Shown one piece after another: positions 47,974 through 57,117 of a DNA stretch of 64,000 bases. Where the stretch lies: assembly GCF_023074175.1 (NCBI RefSeq), contig NZ_JADPKS010000037.1:1-64000 (forward strand), written 5' to 3'. The first letter of the stretch is position 1; each line of letters starts with the position of its first letter. The position numbers and the translations under genes were made by a program. Below the pieces are notes generated by a model. That model did no database searches. It was not told the origin of the DNA and saw only the letters and a list, made by a program, of their open reading frames with translations. The stretch comes from Bradyrhizobium sp. 139. Lineage in GTDB: Bacteria > Pseudomonadota > Alphaproteobacteria > Rhizobiales > Xanthobacteraceae.

Positions 47974-49066
47974 GCGCCGTGCGCCAGTTCGCGCCCGGGA
48001 TTTTCTCGATCGACGCCTTGATGCCGATTTTTGCGAGACTCTCCTGGATCGGGATGGCGGTCGGCTCGCCGACCGTGGCGGTGCCGGTGTCGAGCGACAA
48101 TGTCGTCTCCAGCCCGGATTCGAATCCGGCCTCCTTCATCAATGCCCTGGCCTTGTCGAGATCGGTGACATAGGGGAACGGCTGCGCCCAGACCGGCTTG
48201 AGACGTCCGCCGCGCCGCCATACATGGGAACGGCGCGTCCGAAGAAGGCGCTTGCCTGGATCTGCTCATACGGCATCGCCCAGGCGATGGCTTGGCGTTG
48301 TCGAACGGCGGCTTCGCGGTGTTCAGCGCAACGTACCAGAGCGCATTGGGGATCGGCACGCCCGAAACCTTGACCTTGCCTTCCTTGATGATCTGCTCGA
48401 AATCGCGCGGCGCGAAGCCGCTCGACAGATCCGCATCGCTCCGTTCCAGCAAAGGTCCTCAGCGGTTGCATTCTTCTTGGCAAGTTCGGAATTGATGATG
48501 AAGGGCACGACGACCGCGACGTTGAACAGCAGCATCTTGTCCTTCCGCACATAGTCGACGCGGAAGGTGTGGTCGTCGACCACCACGAACTGCTCGGGCT
48601 TTTCGAGCGATCCGGCCGACATCTGAAAGGTCGGAAAGCCGCCGACCTTGACCGCGCGGTCAAACGACCATTTGACGTCCCTCGCCGTCACCGGCGTGCC
48701 GTCGTGGAATTTTGCGTCTGTCCGCAAGCTGAAGCTGCAGGACATGCCATCTGCGGCGACCTCCCAGCTCTCGGCCAATTCCGGCGCGAGCTTCTCGCGG
48801 TCATAGGACAGCGTGCCGTCCGGCAGCGTCTTGGAGGCGTAGGTCAGCAGGCGATCGTAGCAATTCCAGGACGGGCCGTTCACGGTCTGGTTGGAGCCGA
48901 CGCCCTGCATGTCGAGCGAGTTCGGTCCCAGCTCCTGCACCACCAGCAGCGTCTCCAGGCGTCCTTGCGCCCAGGCAAAGGGCGGAGCGATCGCCGTCAT
49001 TCCGGTGACACCGAGGCCGCCGAGCACCACATTGCGCCGGCTCATATGGAAAGACGAAACGCTCAT
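47974..49066 (-). pseudogene. Family 5 ABC (peptide-type) substrate-binding protein, frameshifted and truncated
   Basis: The N-terminal part (49066 to about 48470) is intact: a Tat signal (SRRNVVLGGLGVTG) and LAPELAESWEVAADGMSCSF. The frame then breaks near 48470, resumes as EQIIKEGKVKVSGVPIPNAL, shifts again near 48285 to AIAWAMPYEQIQASAFFGRA, and again near 48190 to LMKEAGFESGLETTLSLDTG. Similarity stops at 47975 after GANWRT, well short of the normal length of about 520. It is a decaying gene. Confidence 0.87.
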
Positions 49067-49365
49067 GGTTGCCCCTGTCAGAAAGTTGTCGGAGCTCGAG
49101 AGGCAAGGTGTATGTCATCAGCGCACCTCAAGGTGTCGCATGCCTGAGCCCGGCATCTATGAACGGTCGCGTGTCGGCGAGATGCTGCGATGCCCCTGGC
49201 ATGGCTGGGAGTTCGACATGCGTAGCGGCCAGTCCTGGTTCGACCCGAAGCGGTCAAGATAAGGTCATATCCGGTCGCGGTTGAGCGCGGCGAGGAGTTG
49301 CAGAAGGGGCCATATGTCGCCGAGACCTTTCCGGTGCATGTCGAGGCAGCCGTTTCGGATTGTGA
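49065..49365 (+). pseudogene. Rieske [2Fe-2S] ferredoxin remnant
   Basis: The plus strand retains RCPWHGWEFDMRSGQ (second Cys-x2-His motif) and, after a frameshift near 49255, IRSYPVAVERGEELQKGPYV, the usual C-terminal strand region. The first Cys-x-His motif is lost in a broken stretch near 49110. It is divergent from the binding-protein pseudogene and probably belonged to the same catabolic cluster. Confidence 0.8.
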
Positions 49366-49416
49366 TTTCGAGGCAGGTGCGATAAGCCTCGCCCGCATTT
49401 ATGGCGGAGACGAGCT

Positions 49417-49623
49417 TTGTCGAAACAATCCCTGCGAGAGGAGGCCGAGCGCCTGATCCGCGAATCGATGGAAAAGAAAACCATCGTCGTCAAGCAGGGC
49501 TCGACCCGCATCGAGGCCGTCTGCGGCAAGTGCGGCGCGCCGAACCGGGTTCAGGCGGAAAAAGGCCAGAGCCGCGTCAAGTTCGCCTGCAAAAATTGCG
49601 GGCATCAGCAAGAGACGCTGTAG
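49417..49623 (+). CDS. Small zinc-ribbon protein
   Basis: The 68-residue protein has a helical basic/acidic N-terminus (LREEAERLIRESMEKK) and a C-terminal zinc ribbon with two CxxC knuckles (CGKCGAPN and CKNCGHQ). GGAG at 49406-49409 lies seven bases before a TTG at 49417, which I take as the start. Such ribbons bind nucleic acid or protein partners; the role here is unknown. It follows the Rieske remnant. Confidence 0.65.
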   Translation: MSKQSLREEAERLIRESMEKKTIVVKQGSTRIEAVCGKCGAPNRVQAEKGQSRVKFACKNCGHQQETL

Positions 49624-49650
49624 GCGCTCGAGTGCGATCAATGCTTTGAC

Positions 49651-49752
49651 CCTCATCCCGAGGAGCCCGCTGAAAGCGGGCGTCTCGAAGGATCGAGGCC
49701 CGAGACGGACCACATGGTTCGAGACGCGCGCTCTGCGCTCCTCACCGTGAGG
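49651..49752. repeat. Intergenic repeat, family C (copy 3)
   Basis: CCTCATCCCGAGGAGCCCGC, then GTCTCGAAGGATCGAGG, then CATGGTTCGAGACGCGCGCT and CTCACCGTGAGG appear in the same order as in the copies at 10208 and 26614. It lies between the zinc-ribbon gene and the convergent SDR gene. Confidence 0.8.
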
Positions 49753-49765
49753 CCGCGCAGCGGAA

Positions 49766-50611
49766 CTAGCTTCCCTTCACGAACCCCGCGAATGCATCGG
49801 CATAGTCCGGATGCCAGCGCGACAGCGGCGGACGGTTCTCGACGATATCGCCGACGGCCCACAGCATGCGCTTCTCGTCGAGCGCGCGGGGCACGTCGTT
49901 ATCCGGGCACAGAATGTAGAAATCGCCGGCTTCCAGCCGTGCCAGCATGAAATCCACTGTCTGCTCCGGCGTCCAGGCGCCGGCCGGCTTCTCGGTGTGG
50001 CCCTTTGCGGTGAGGCCGGTGAACACGAAGCCGGGGATGAGCAGATGTGCGGTGATGCGGCAGTCCTTCGTATTGCGCAGCTCGTGCTGGAGCGCCTCGG
50101 TGAACGTCTTCACGCCGGCCTTCGAGACATTGTAGGCGGGATCGCCGGGCGGCGCGGTGATGCCTTGCTTGGAGCCGGTGTTGATGATCAGGCCGCACCT
50201 GCCGCGCGCGATCATGTTGGGCGCGAAGATGCGCGACCCGTTGATGATGCCCCACATGTTGACGCCGATGATGCGCTGCCAGTTGTCGGGTTCGTCGAAC
50301 AGCGTGCTGCCGGGCTGGATGCCGGCATTGTTCATGAGGATGTCGGTGCCGCCGAAGCGCTCGCGCACGGCGCGTTCCAATTCCGTCACGCTCTCGGCCT
50401 TGCTGACGTCGACCGCGAACGTCATCACATCTGTGGCGGCTGCGAAGGATGACAATTTTGTTGCGGCTTCCGACAGCCGCACCTGATCGACATCGGCGAT
50501 GCACACCTTCATGCCGGCGCGCGCGAAGGCCAGCGCGGCAGCCAATCCGATACCGGACGCGCCACCGGTAATTACGGCGACGTTGTCGTTGGCGATGACG
50601 GGATGCGGCAT
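49766..50611 (-). CDS. Short-chain dehydrogenase/reductase
   Basis: The 281-residue SDR has the classical marks TGGASGIGLAAALA (residues 15-28, cofactor loop), MNNAGIQPG, and the catalytic YNVSK with a preceding Ser in NTGSKQG. An acidic residue after the second strand (IADVDQ) favours NAD(H). The substrate is unknown. It is divergent from an aldehyde dehydrogenase across 182 bases, so the pair may oxidise an alcohol through an aldehyde to an acid. GGAG supports the ATG at 50611. Confidence 0.9.
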   Translation of the reverse strand: MPHPVIANDNVAVITGGASGIGLAAALAFARAGMKVCIADVDQVRLSEAATKLSSFAAATDVMTFAVDVSKAESVTELERAVRERFGGTDILMNNAGIQPGSTLFDEPDNWQRIIGVNMWGIINGSRIFAPNMIARGRCGLIINTGSKQGITAPPGDPAYNVSKAGVKTFTEALQHELRNTKDCRITAHLLIPGFVFTGLTAKGHTEKPAGAWTPEQTVDFMLARLEAGDFYILCPDNDVPRALDEKRMLWAVGDIVENRPPLSRWHPDYADAFAGFVKGS

Positions 50612-50793
50612 GGGGCGTCTCCGGAGAGGGGCTTGATAGAGCTATAACATGGCGCACGCGCGACCCTGCACAAGTCGGCATGGGAGGTCTTCGTTCCGCG
50701 CCGACTTTACGCCTCTCCGGCATCGCAGTATTCTACCAAGTTAACGATCCCGCCCAGATCGAACCAATCAATCATTGGACAGGGAGTGCAGCC

Positions 50794-52290
50794 ATGGCTG
50801 TGTCGCAGGCTATTCCGATCACGCGCCATCCGTTCGCAAACGGGTCCTACAAGCAGATGCTGATCGACGGGAAGTGGGTCGATGCAGCCTCCGGCAAGCG
50901 CTTCGAGACCCACAACCCGGCCACCGGCGAACTGCTCGCAACAGTCGCCGAGGGTGACAAGGAAGACATCGACCGTGCGGTCGCTGCCGCCCGCCGCGCC
51001 TTCGAAGGACCCTGGAGCAAGGTCAAGCCGTTCGAGCGGCAGAACTTGCTGCTCAAGCTCGCCGACCTCGTCGAGAAAAATTTTGACGAATTGTCGCAGC
51101 TCGATACGCTCGACATGGGCGCGCCGCTCAGCCGCACCCGCGCCTATCGCCTGCGTGCGGTCGGCATGCTGCGCTATTACGCGGGACAGACCACGGCGAT
51201 CCATGGCGAGACCATCGAGAACTCGCTGCCCGGCGAAATCTTCTCCTACACCCTGAAGGAGCCGATCGGCGTCGTCGGCGCGATCATTCCCTGGAATGGT
51301 CCGCTCACCGCGACGATTTGGAAGATCGGTCCGGCGATCGCGACCGGCTGCACCGTGGTGCTGAAGCCAGCCGAAGAGGCGCCGCTGACCTCACTGCGCA
51401 TCGCCGAGCTCGCGATGGAAGCGGGCGTGCCACCCGGCGTCGTCAATGTGGTGCCCGGCTATGGCGAGACCGCGGGTGCTGCGCTTGCCTCGCACCACGA
51501 CGTCGACAAGGTCGCGTTCACCGGCTCGCATGTCACGGGGCAGTCGATCATCCGCGCCTCGGCCGGCAATTTGAAGCGCGTCTCGCTGGAACTCGGCGGC
51601 AAGTCGCCGGACATCGTGTTCGCCGATGCCGATCTCGATGCCGCCGTGCCGGGTGCCGCGATGGCGGTGTTCGCCAATTCCGGCCAGATCTGCAGCGCCG
51701 GCACGCGTCTGTTCGTCGAGCAGTCGATCTACGAGGAGTTCGTCGGCCGCGTCGCCGAGTTCGGAAAGAAGCTGCAGGTCGGCAACGGCCTCGATCCCAA
51801 CACCCAGATCGGCCCGCTGGTCTCCGAGCAGCAGCTCGAGCGTGTCACCAGCTATCTCGACATCGGCCAGAAGGAAGGCGCCATGGCGCTCGCCGGGGGC
51901 GGCCGGGTCACTGAAGGCGCGCTGTCGAAGGGCTTCTTCGTCTCGCCGACGGTGTTCGCGGGCGTCCAGGACAATATGCGCATCGCGCAGGAGGAGATTT
52001 TTGGTCCGGTCATCTCCGCGATCGCCTTCAAGGACATGGACGAGCTGGTCAAGCGCGCCAACGCAACCACGTTCGGTCTCGGTTCGGGTCTGTGGACGCG
52101 CGACGTCAGCAAGGCGCATGCCGTCGCGAAGCGCCTGCGCGCCGGCTCGGTGTGGGTGAATTGCTATCAGACGATGGACCCGGCCGTTCCGTTCGGCGGC
52201 TACAAGATGAGCGGCTATGGCCGCGAGTCCGGCAAGCAGCATGTCGAGGAATATCTCAACGTGAAGGCCGTCTGGATCAAGACGGCCTAA
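50794..52290 (+). CDS. Aldehyde dehydrogenase family protein
   Basis: The 498-residue NAD(P)-dependent enzyme carries IIPWNGPL and the Lys of KPAEEAP for the cofactor, the catalytic Glu in LELGGKSPDIV and the catalytic Cys in FANSGQICSAGTR. The sequence is closest in style to betaine-, phenylacetaldehyde- or indole-acetaldehyde-type dehydrogenases. AGGGAG (50781-50786) supports the ATG at 50794; the frame is open earlier without a ribosome site. Its divergent partner is an SDR. Confidence 0.93.
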   Translation: MAVSQAIPITRHPFANGSYKQMLIDGKWVDAASGKRFETHNPATGELLATVAEGDKEDIDRAVAAARRAFEGPWSKVKPFERQNLLLKLADLVEKNFDELSQLDTLDMGAPLSRTRAYRLRAVGMLRYYAGQTTAIHGETIENSLPGEIFSYTLKEPIGVVGAIIPWNGPLTATIWKIGPAIATGCTVVLKPAEEAPLTSLRIAELAMEAGVPPGVVNVVPGYGETAGAALASHHDVDKVAFTGSHVTGQSIIRASAGNLKRVSLELGGKSPDIVFADADLDAAVPGAAMAVFANSGQICSAGTRLFVEQSIYEEFVGRVAEFGKKLQVGNGLDPNTQIGPLVSEQQLERVTSYLDIGQKEGAMALAGGGRVTEGALSKGFFVSPTVFAGVQDNMRIAQEEIFGPVISAIAFKDMDELVKRANATTFGLGSGLWTRDVSKAHAVAKRLRAGSVWVNCYQTMDPAVPFGGYKMSGYGRESGKQHVEEYLNVKAVWIKTA

Positions 52291-52390
52291 GGCGCGCTTT
52301 TGCTGCCGCGCCCGGGCTTCAGTGGCCGATCTTGCTCGCAGCGACGAGAGACTGCTTGCGGCGACCAGAAGTTGTTGCCCGGACGCAACA

Positions 52391-52408
52391 AGCGGTTTTG
52401 AAACCGCT
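52391..52408. other. Palindrome upstream of the porin gene
   Basis: AGCGGTTT (52391-52398) and AAACCGCT (52401-52408) form a perfect 8-base inverted repeat with a TG centre. It lies in the 211-base gap after the aldehyde dehydrogenase and could be an operator; it lacks a T-run for termination. Confidence 0.4.
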
Positions 52409-52501
52409 GTCGCTCGTGATCTTGCAAGGATTGTTATCCCATTTCGAACGTCGGCCAGTTAGTTCTGGTCAACGTCAATGTTCGGGTCTGGGATATCGAA
52501 A

Positions 52502-53365
52502 ATGCTTCGCTTCGCTTCGATCGTGTTTGTGGCTTTGGGCGTCGCCTCGGCGCAGCCTGCGCTTGCAGCCGATATGGCCGCACGCGCGCCGGTCTACAAG
52601 GCGCCGCAGTTGCCCATCGCTTACAACTGGTCGGGCTTCTACGCCGGCGTGAATGTCGGGTATGGTTGGAGCGATGATGCGATCAAGCTCGCGCCGCATG
52701 ATCCGGCTTTCACCGCAGGCGTGCTCGACGTGGCCCTCGCGGGTGGCCTTGTCCCGGCATCCCTGGCAACAAACCCGCGTGGTGTGCTGGGCGGCGTGCA
52801 GGCCGGCTACAATGTGCAGACGGGCTCCCTGGTGTGGGGCGTCGAAACCGATATTGCGGCCGGCGGCATCAAGGGCAGCTCAACGGTGACCCGAACCTTG
52901 CCGGTCTTCCCGACGATCACGACCACGCAAGATCAGAAGGTCGACTGGTTGGGGACCGTGCGCGGCCGGATCGGCGCCACCGTCACGCCCGACTTGATGC
53001 TGTACGCGACGGGCGGTCTTGCCTATGGGCATGTCAAGGCGTCGACCTCGATCGTAGATCCCACGGGCGCGAGCGGCACGCCCTGCCTCAACATCATCTG
53101 TGGCGCCGGATCGGTGGAAAGCTGGCGCGTGGGCTGGATCGTCGGCGGCGGAGGCGAGTACCGCTTTGCGTCGAACTGGAGCGTCAAGCTCGAATATCTC
53201 TATTACGATCTCGGCAGCGAGAAATACACCTTCTTCAATCAGGTGTTCCCGGTCACCCCGGGCCCGGCTCGCGGCTTTGACGCGACCGCGAATTTCACGG
53301 GTCACATCGCGCGGGTCGGCCTGAACTACAAGTTCGACTCGGGCCCGGTCGTCGCGAAATTCTGA
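52502..53365 (+). CDS. Omp25/31-type outer-membrane beta-barrel protein
   Basis: The 287-residue protein has a signal peptide (cleavage near ALAADM), the proximal YNWSGFYAGVNVGYGW strand typical of rhizobial and Brucella Omp25/31 porin-like proteins, glycine/aromatic-rich strands throughout, and an end strand IARVGLNYKFD. Such small barrels are abundant in Bradyrhizobium. The ATG at 52502 matches the signal peptide; ATG 52478 adds eight residues. A strong terminator follows. Confidence 0.9.
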   Translation: MLRFASIVFVALGVASAQPALAADMAARAPVYKAPQLPIAYNWSGFYAGVNVGYGWSDDAIKLAPHDPAFTAGVLDVALAGGLVPASLATNPRGVLGGVQAGYNVQTGSLVWGVETDIAAGGIKGSSTVTRTLPVFPTITTTQDQKVDWLGTVRGRIGATVTPDLMLYATGGLAYGHVKASTSIVDPTGASGTPCLNIICGAGSVESWRVGWIVGGGGEYRFASNWSVKLEYLYYDLGSEKYTFFNQVFPVTPGPARGFDATANFTGHIARVGLNYKFDSGPVVAKF

Positions 53366-53387
53366 TCTGCCGTTCCGAACAGACAGC

Positions 53388-53417
53388 AAGCCCCGGGGCT
53401 TGGCCCGGGGCTTTTTT
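53388..53417 (+). terminator. Intrinsic terminator after the porin gene
   Basis: AAGCCCCGGG (53388-53397) pairs with CCCGGGGCTT (53404-53413) around a six-base loop, and a T-run follows. It ends the porin transcript. Confidence 0.9.
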
Positions 53418-53524
53418 GATTCCGCCGCATCTTTCGGCTGGCCAGCCATCCACCGATGCGGCTTCCGGGCTGCCACTCTTTCTCATATGATCCCCGTCCT
53501 CTCATCGATCATTTCGGGGCCCAT

Positions 53525-54652
53525 ATGAAATTCGAGGCGTTGTTTAGACCGTTGCAGGTCGGTCCGTACAAGCTGGCGCATCGCGTTGCGATGGCGCCGC
53601 TCACCCGGATGCGGGCCGAGCGCGAGAGCTTTTCGCCGCGACCGCTCAACGCTGAATATTACGGCCAGCGCGCGACGGCAGGCGGTCTGTTGATCGCCGA
53701 AGCATCCCCCGTGCTCTCGCACGGTCGCGGCAATCCGGCGACGCCGGGCATTTATTCGGACGCGCAGGTTGCCGGCTGGCGCAAGGTGGTCGATACCGTG
53801 CACGCCAAGGGCGGCATCATCTTCCTCCAGCTTTGGCATGTCGGCCGCGTCTCGCATTCGTCGTATCATGGCGGCGAGCTGCCGGTCTCGGCCTCGGCGA
53901 TCCCGATCAAGGCCGAAGGCATGAAGGCGATGACCGCCGATGGCAAGATCGCCGACTACGAGACGCCGCGAGCGCTGGAGACGGACGAGGTCAAGGACAT
54001 CGTCGAGGCGTTCCGGCAGGGCGCCAAGAACGCGCTCGCCGCGGGCTTCGACGGTGTCGAGATTCACGGCGCCAACGGCTATCTGCTCGAGCAGTTCTTG
54101 CAGTCGCGCAGCAACCAGCGCATCGATCAATACGGCGGCGGAATCGAGAACCGCGCGCGGCTTCTGCTCGAAGTGACGCAGGCCGCGATCGACGTCTGGG
54201 GCGCGGGACGCGTCGGCGTGCGGCTGTCGCCTCACGGCATCGCCAATGATTCCGGCGAGCCCGATCCGATGCCGCTCTACACCCATGTCGTGAAGGCGCT
54301 CGACAAACTCGGTCTCGCCTATCTGCATTTCATCGAGCCGCGCTCCAGCGGCTCGGGCCGTGCCGAGGTCAATTGGCAGAACGTGCCCTCCGCAATGCTG
54401 CTGTTTCGTCCGCTCTACAGCGGCGTGCTGATGACAGCCGGCGGCTTCACCGGTGAAACTGCGAATGCTGCGATCGCTGACGGCCACGCCGACATCATCG
54501 CCTTCGGCCGCATCTTCATCTCCAACCCCGATCTGCCGCGCCGTCTGGAGCACGGTTATCCGATCACCCCGTACAACCGTGCGACCTTCTACGGCGGCGA
54601 GGAGAAGGGGTACACGGATTATCCGGTGTATGACGAGCTGGCGCCGGCGTAG
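53525..54652 (+). CDS. NADH:flavin oxidoreductase, Old Yellow Enzyme family
   Basis: The 375-residue FMN enzyme has MAPLTRMRAE near residue 23, the HVGR motif in LQLWHVGRVSH, the substrate- and flavin-binding HGANGYLLEQFLQSRSN, and the closing TPYNRATFYGG region. OYE-type enzymes reduce activated alkenes such as N-ethylmaleimide and nitrate esters using NAD(P)H. The ATG at 53525 gives the family length. It is monocistronic between the porin terminator and a family B repeat. Confidence 0.93.
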   Translation: MKFEALFRPLQVGPYKLAHRVAMAPLTRMRAERESFSPRPLNAEYYGQRATAGGLLIAEASPVLSHGRGNPATPGIYSDAQVAGWRKVVDTVHAKGGIIFLQLWHVGRVSHSSYHGGELPVSASAIPIKAEGMKAMTADGKIADYETPRALETDEVKDIVEAFRQGAKNALAAGFDGVEIHGANGYLLEQFLQSRSNQRIDQYGGGIENRARLLLEVTQAAIDVWGAGRVGVRLSPHGIANDSGEPDPMPLYTHVVKALDKLGLAYLHFIEPRSSGSGRAEVNWQNVPSAMLLFRPLYSGVLMTAGGFTGETANAAIADGHADIIAFGRIFISNPDLPRRLEHGYPITPYNRATFYGGEEKGYTDYPVYDELAPA

Positions 54653-54662
54653 GTCTCTCCTG

Positions 54663-54766
54663 TCATTCCGGGGCGACGCAACGCGTCGAACCCGGAACCC
54701 ATTTTCACGTCTTGGCTTGCCGTCCGATGGATTCCGGGCTCGCGACTTCGTCGCGCCCCGGAATGA
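54663..54766. repeat. Intergenic palindromic repeat, family B (copy 3)
   Basis: TCATTCCGGGGCGACGCAAC begins and CGCGCCCCGGAATGA ends the element, with the inner pair CCCGGAACCCAT and ATGGATTCCGGGC. It starts ten bases after the OYE stop. Confidence 0.85.
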
Positions 54767-54811
54767 CGATCGTGTATTATCGTCCCCGCAATGACGACGG
54801 AGAGAGTCCCC

Positions 54812-55315
54812 ATGGCCAAAGCCGCCGCCGCCGCAGGTACCGCCACCGGGCAATGCCTCTGCGGCAAGGTCACTTTCGAGATCGACGTCCCGGCGCGTTG
54901 GGCCTGGCATGATCATTCCGCCGCCAGCCGCCGGGCTCACGGCGCCGCTTACGCCACCTATGTCGGAAGCTGGAAAAAGCGCTTTCGCGTCATCTCAGGG
55001 AAGACGGCGCTTACCCGCTACGAGGACAAGGCCACCAAGACCGCGCGTAGCTTCTGCTCGCATTGCGGCACGCCGATCGCCTATGAACGTCCGCGTGGCC
55101 CGCACATGATCAACATCCCGCGCGCGCTGTTCAAGGAACGCACTGGCCGTCAGCCACTCTATCACATCGCGATCGAGGAGCTGCAGGAATGGGCCTATAC
55201 CGGCGAGCCCCTGGTGCCGCTGAAGGGTTTTCCCGGCGTGGTCTGGCAGCGCTCGAAAAAGAAGAAACGCGGAAGCGGGGACGATCCGTTCGAACTCGGG
55301 CGGGAGGAGATGTAG
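54812..55315 (+). CDS. GFA-like (glutathione-dependent formaldehyde-activating) domain protein, degenerate zinc site
   Basis: The 167-residue protein has the GFA fold: GQCLCGKVTFEID at the start and SFCSHCGTPIAYE in the middle, giving one zinc knuckle pair. The usual CHCxxCRRxxG motif is replaced by HDHSAASRRAHG, so three of the canonical cysteines are His, His and Ala. GGAGAG precedes the ATG at 54812. It may be a divergent non-catalytic or differently metallated member. The tail is basic. Confidence 0.75.
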   Translation: MAKAAAAAGTATGQCLCGKVTFEIDVPARWAWHDHSAASRRAHGAAYATYVGSWKKRFRVISGKTALTRYEDKATKTARSFCSHCGTPIAYERPRGPHMINIPRALFKERTGRQPLYHIAIEELQEWAYTGEPLVPLKGFPGVVWQRSKKKKRGSGDDPFELGREEM

Positions 55316-55438
55316 CGCGCTTTGCGCGCTCCGCTCTCCCACGCAACGCAGCCATGATCGCGCTCCATTGCGCGCATCCTCCGACTTCGGCCATCATGCC
55401 CTCGGCTTGCGGCAACGCCCGCGAGCCCTGGAGGAACT

Positions 55439-57097
55439 ATGAAGAACAAGATCACCGGCCGCTCTGCCTTTCTCGCGCTGCTCAAGGATGAGGGCATCAC
55501 GCATCTGTTCGGCAATCCCGGCACCACCGAGCTGCCGATCATGCATGCGCTGAAGGATCATCCGGATCTCACCTATGTGATGGCGATGCAGGAGAGCCTC
55601 GTGGTCGCCATTGCCGACGGCTACAGCCGCGCCTCCGGAAAGCTCGTCGCCTGCAACGTCCACGTCGCGCCCGGCCTCGGGAACGCGATGGGCTCGCTCT
55701 ACAATGCGCAGTTCACGGGTACGCCGATGATCCTCACCGCGGGTCAGCAGGAGCAGGGCCACGGCCTGATGGAGCCGGTGCTCTATGGTCCGCTGGTGCG
55801 CATGGCCGAGCCGCTGGTGAAATGGGCCGTCGAGGTGACGCGGCTGGAAGACTTGCCGCGCATCGTGCGGCGCGCAGCAAAAGTCGCGACCACGCCGCCG
55901 ACCGGGCCGGTGTTCATCTCGCTGCCCGGTGACATCCTGAACAGCGAAGCTGGCATCGACCTCGGCCGCTCGACCCGCATCGACCCGCGCACAAAGCCGT
56001 CCGATGAGGCGCTGAAGGCCTTTGCCGCGCGCCTGCTGAAAGCCGAGCGTCCCGTGATCGTCACCATGGACGAGGTGGTCAAGAGCGATGCGTTGGAGGA
56101 AGCCGCCGAACTCGCCGAGTTGCTCGGTGCCGCCGCGTATCAATCCTCCACGCCCTATGGGTCGCACTTCCTCTCCGAGAGTCCGAGCTTCGTCGGCACG
56201 CTGGCGCGGGTGCAGAAGGTCGCGCGCGATACGCTCGCACCTTACGATCTCCTGATCGCGCTCGGCGGCGATCCCTTACGGATGTCGGTCTATAGCGAGG
56301 TCGACGCGCTCCCGGACGGCCTTGGTATCGTGCAAATTGGCTTGGTCGATTGGGAGATCGCAAAGAACTACGGCGCCGAGATCGCGCTGAAGGCGGACCT
56401 GAAGGAAACGCTGCGCGCGCTGATCCCCGTGCTGAAGGAAATGGGCGGCGCTGCACTGGCGAGCCGCGCGAAGCTGCGTCTCGCCGAACTCGCGCCGAAG
56501 AACTGGACCGCGCGGCGCGCCGCGCTGGTCGAGCAGATCGGCAAGGCTGCCGACACTAGCCCGATCGATCCGGACTGGCTGGTCTTGCAAATGGTCGAGG
56601 CGATGCCCGACAACGCGATCCTCGTCGACGAAGGCCTTACCTCCAGTCGCCAGATCACGGCGTTGCGTGCGCACCGCGACCGCTTCGGCTATCACGGCCT
56701 TGCCTCCGGCGGCATCGGCTGGGGCCTGCCGGCCTCCGTCGGCGCCAGTCTTGCCAATCCGCAGCGCCCGGTCGTGTGCTTCTCCGGCGACGGCAGCGCG
56801 ATGTATTCGATCCAGTCGCTGTGGACGGCCGCGCATCACAAGCTGCCGCTCAACGTCGTCATTGCCAACAATGGCGGCTACCGCATCATCAAGCAGCGCC
56901 TGCTCGCCTTCCACGGCGACGACAATTATATCGGCATGGATTTCGTCGATCCGCCGGTGGATTTCGCCGGGATCGCGAAGGCGCTGGGCTGCGAGGCGAT
57001 CAAGGTCAGCGATCCCCGCGAGCTGAAGGCGGCGCTGGCGTCGGCGTTTGGCCGCCCGGGGACCAAGCTGATCGAGGTGATGGTGGACGGGGTGTAG
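55439..57097 (+). CDS. Thiamine-diphosphate-dependent decarboxylase, benzoylformate decarboxylase-like
   Basis: The 552-residue ThDP enzyme has the N-terminal PYR domain with the activating Glu in AMQESLVVAIADGYS, a His at the benzoylformate-decarboxylase position (NVHVAPGLGNAMG), a central domain, and the ThDP-magnesium motif GDGSAMYSIQ...NNGGY. It most likely decarboxylates a 2-oxo acid; acetolactate synthase would need a different context. GGAGG lies just before the ATG at 55439. It is convergent with the LLM monooxygenase gene. Confidence 0.87.
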   Translation: MKNKITGRSAFLALLKDEGITHLFGNPGTTELPIMHALKDHPDLTYVMAMQESLVVAIADGYSRASGKLVACNVHVAPGLGNAMGSLYNAQFTGTPMILTAGQQEQGHGLMEPVLYGPLVRMAEPLVKWAVEVTRLEDLPRIVRRAAKVATTPPTGPVFISLPGDILNSEAGIDLGRSTRIDPRTKPSDEALKAFAARLLKAERPVIVTMDEVVKSDALEEAAELAELLGAAAYQSSTPYGSHFLSESPSFVGTLARVQKVARDTLAPYDLLIALGGDPLRMSVYSEVDALPDGLGIVQIGLVDWEIAKNYGAEIALKADLKETLRALIPVLKEMGGAALASRAKLRLAELAPKNWTARRAALVEQIGKAADTSPIDPDWLVLQMVEAMPDNAILVDEGLTSSRQITALRAHRDRFGYHGLASGGIGWGLPASVGASLANPQRPVVCFSGDGSAMYSIQSLWTAAHHKLPLNVVIANNGGYRIIKQRLLAFHGDDNYIGMDFVDPPVDFAGIAKALGCEAIKVSDPRELKAALASAFGRPGTKLIEVMVDGV

Positions 57098-57117
57098 GAG
57101 GCTATATCCTTCGACGC

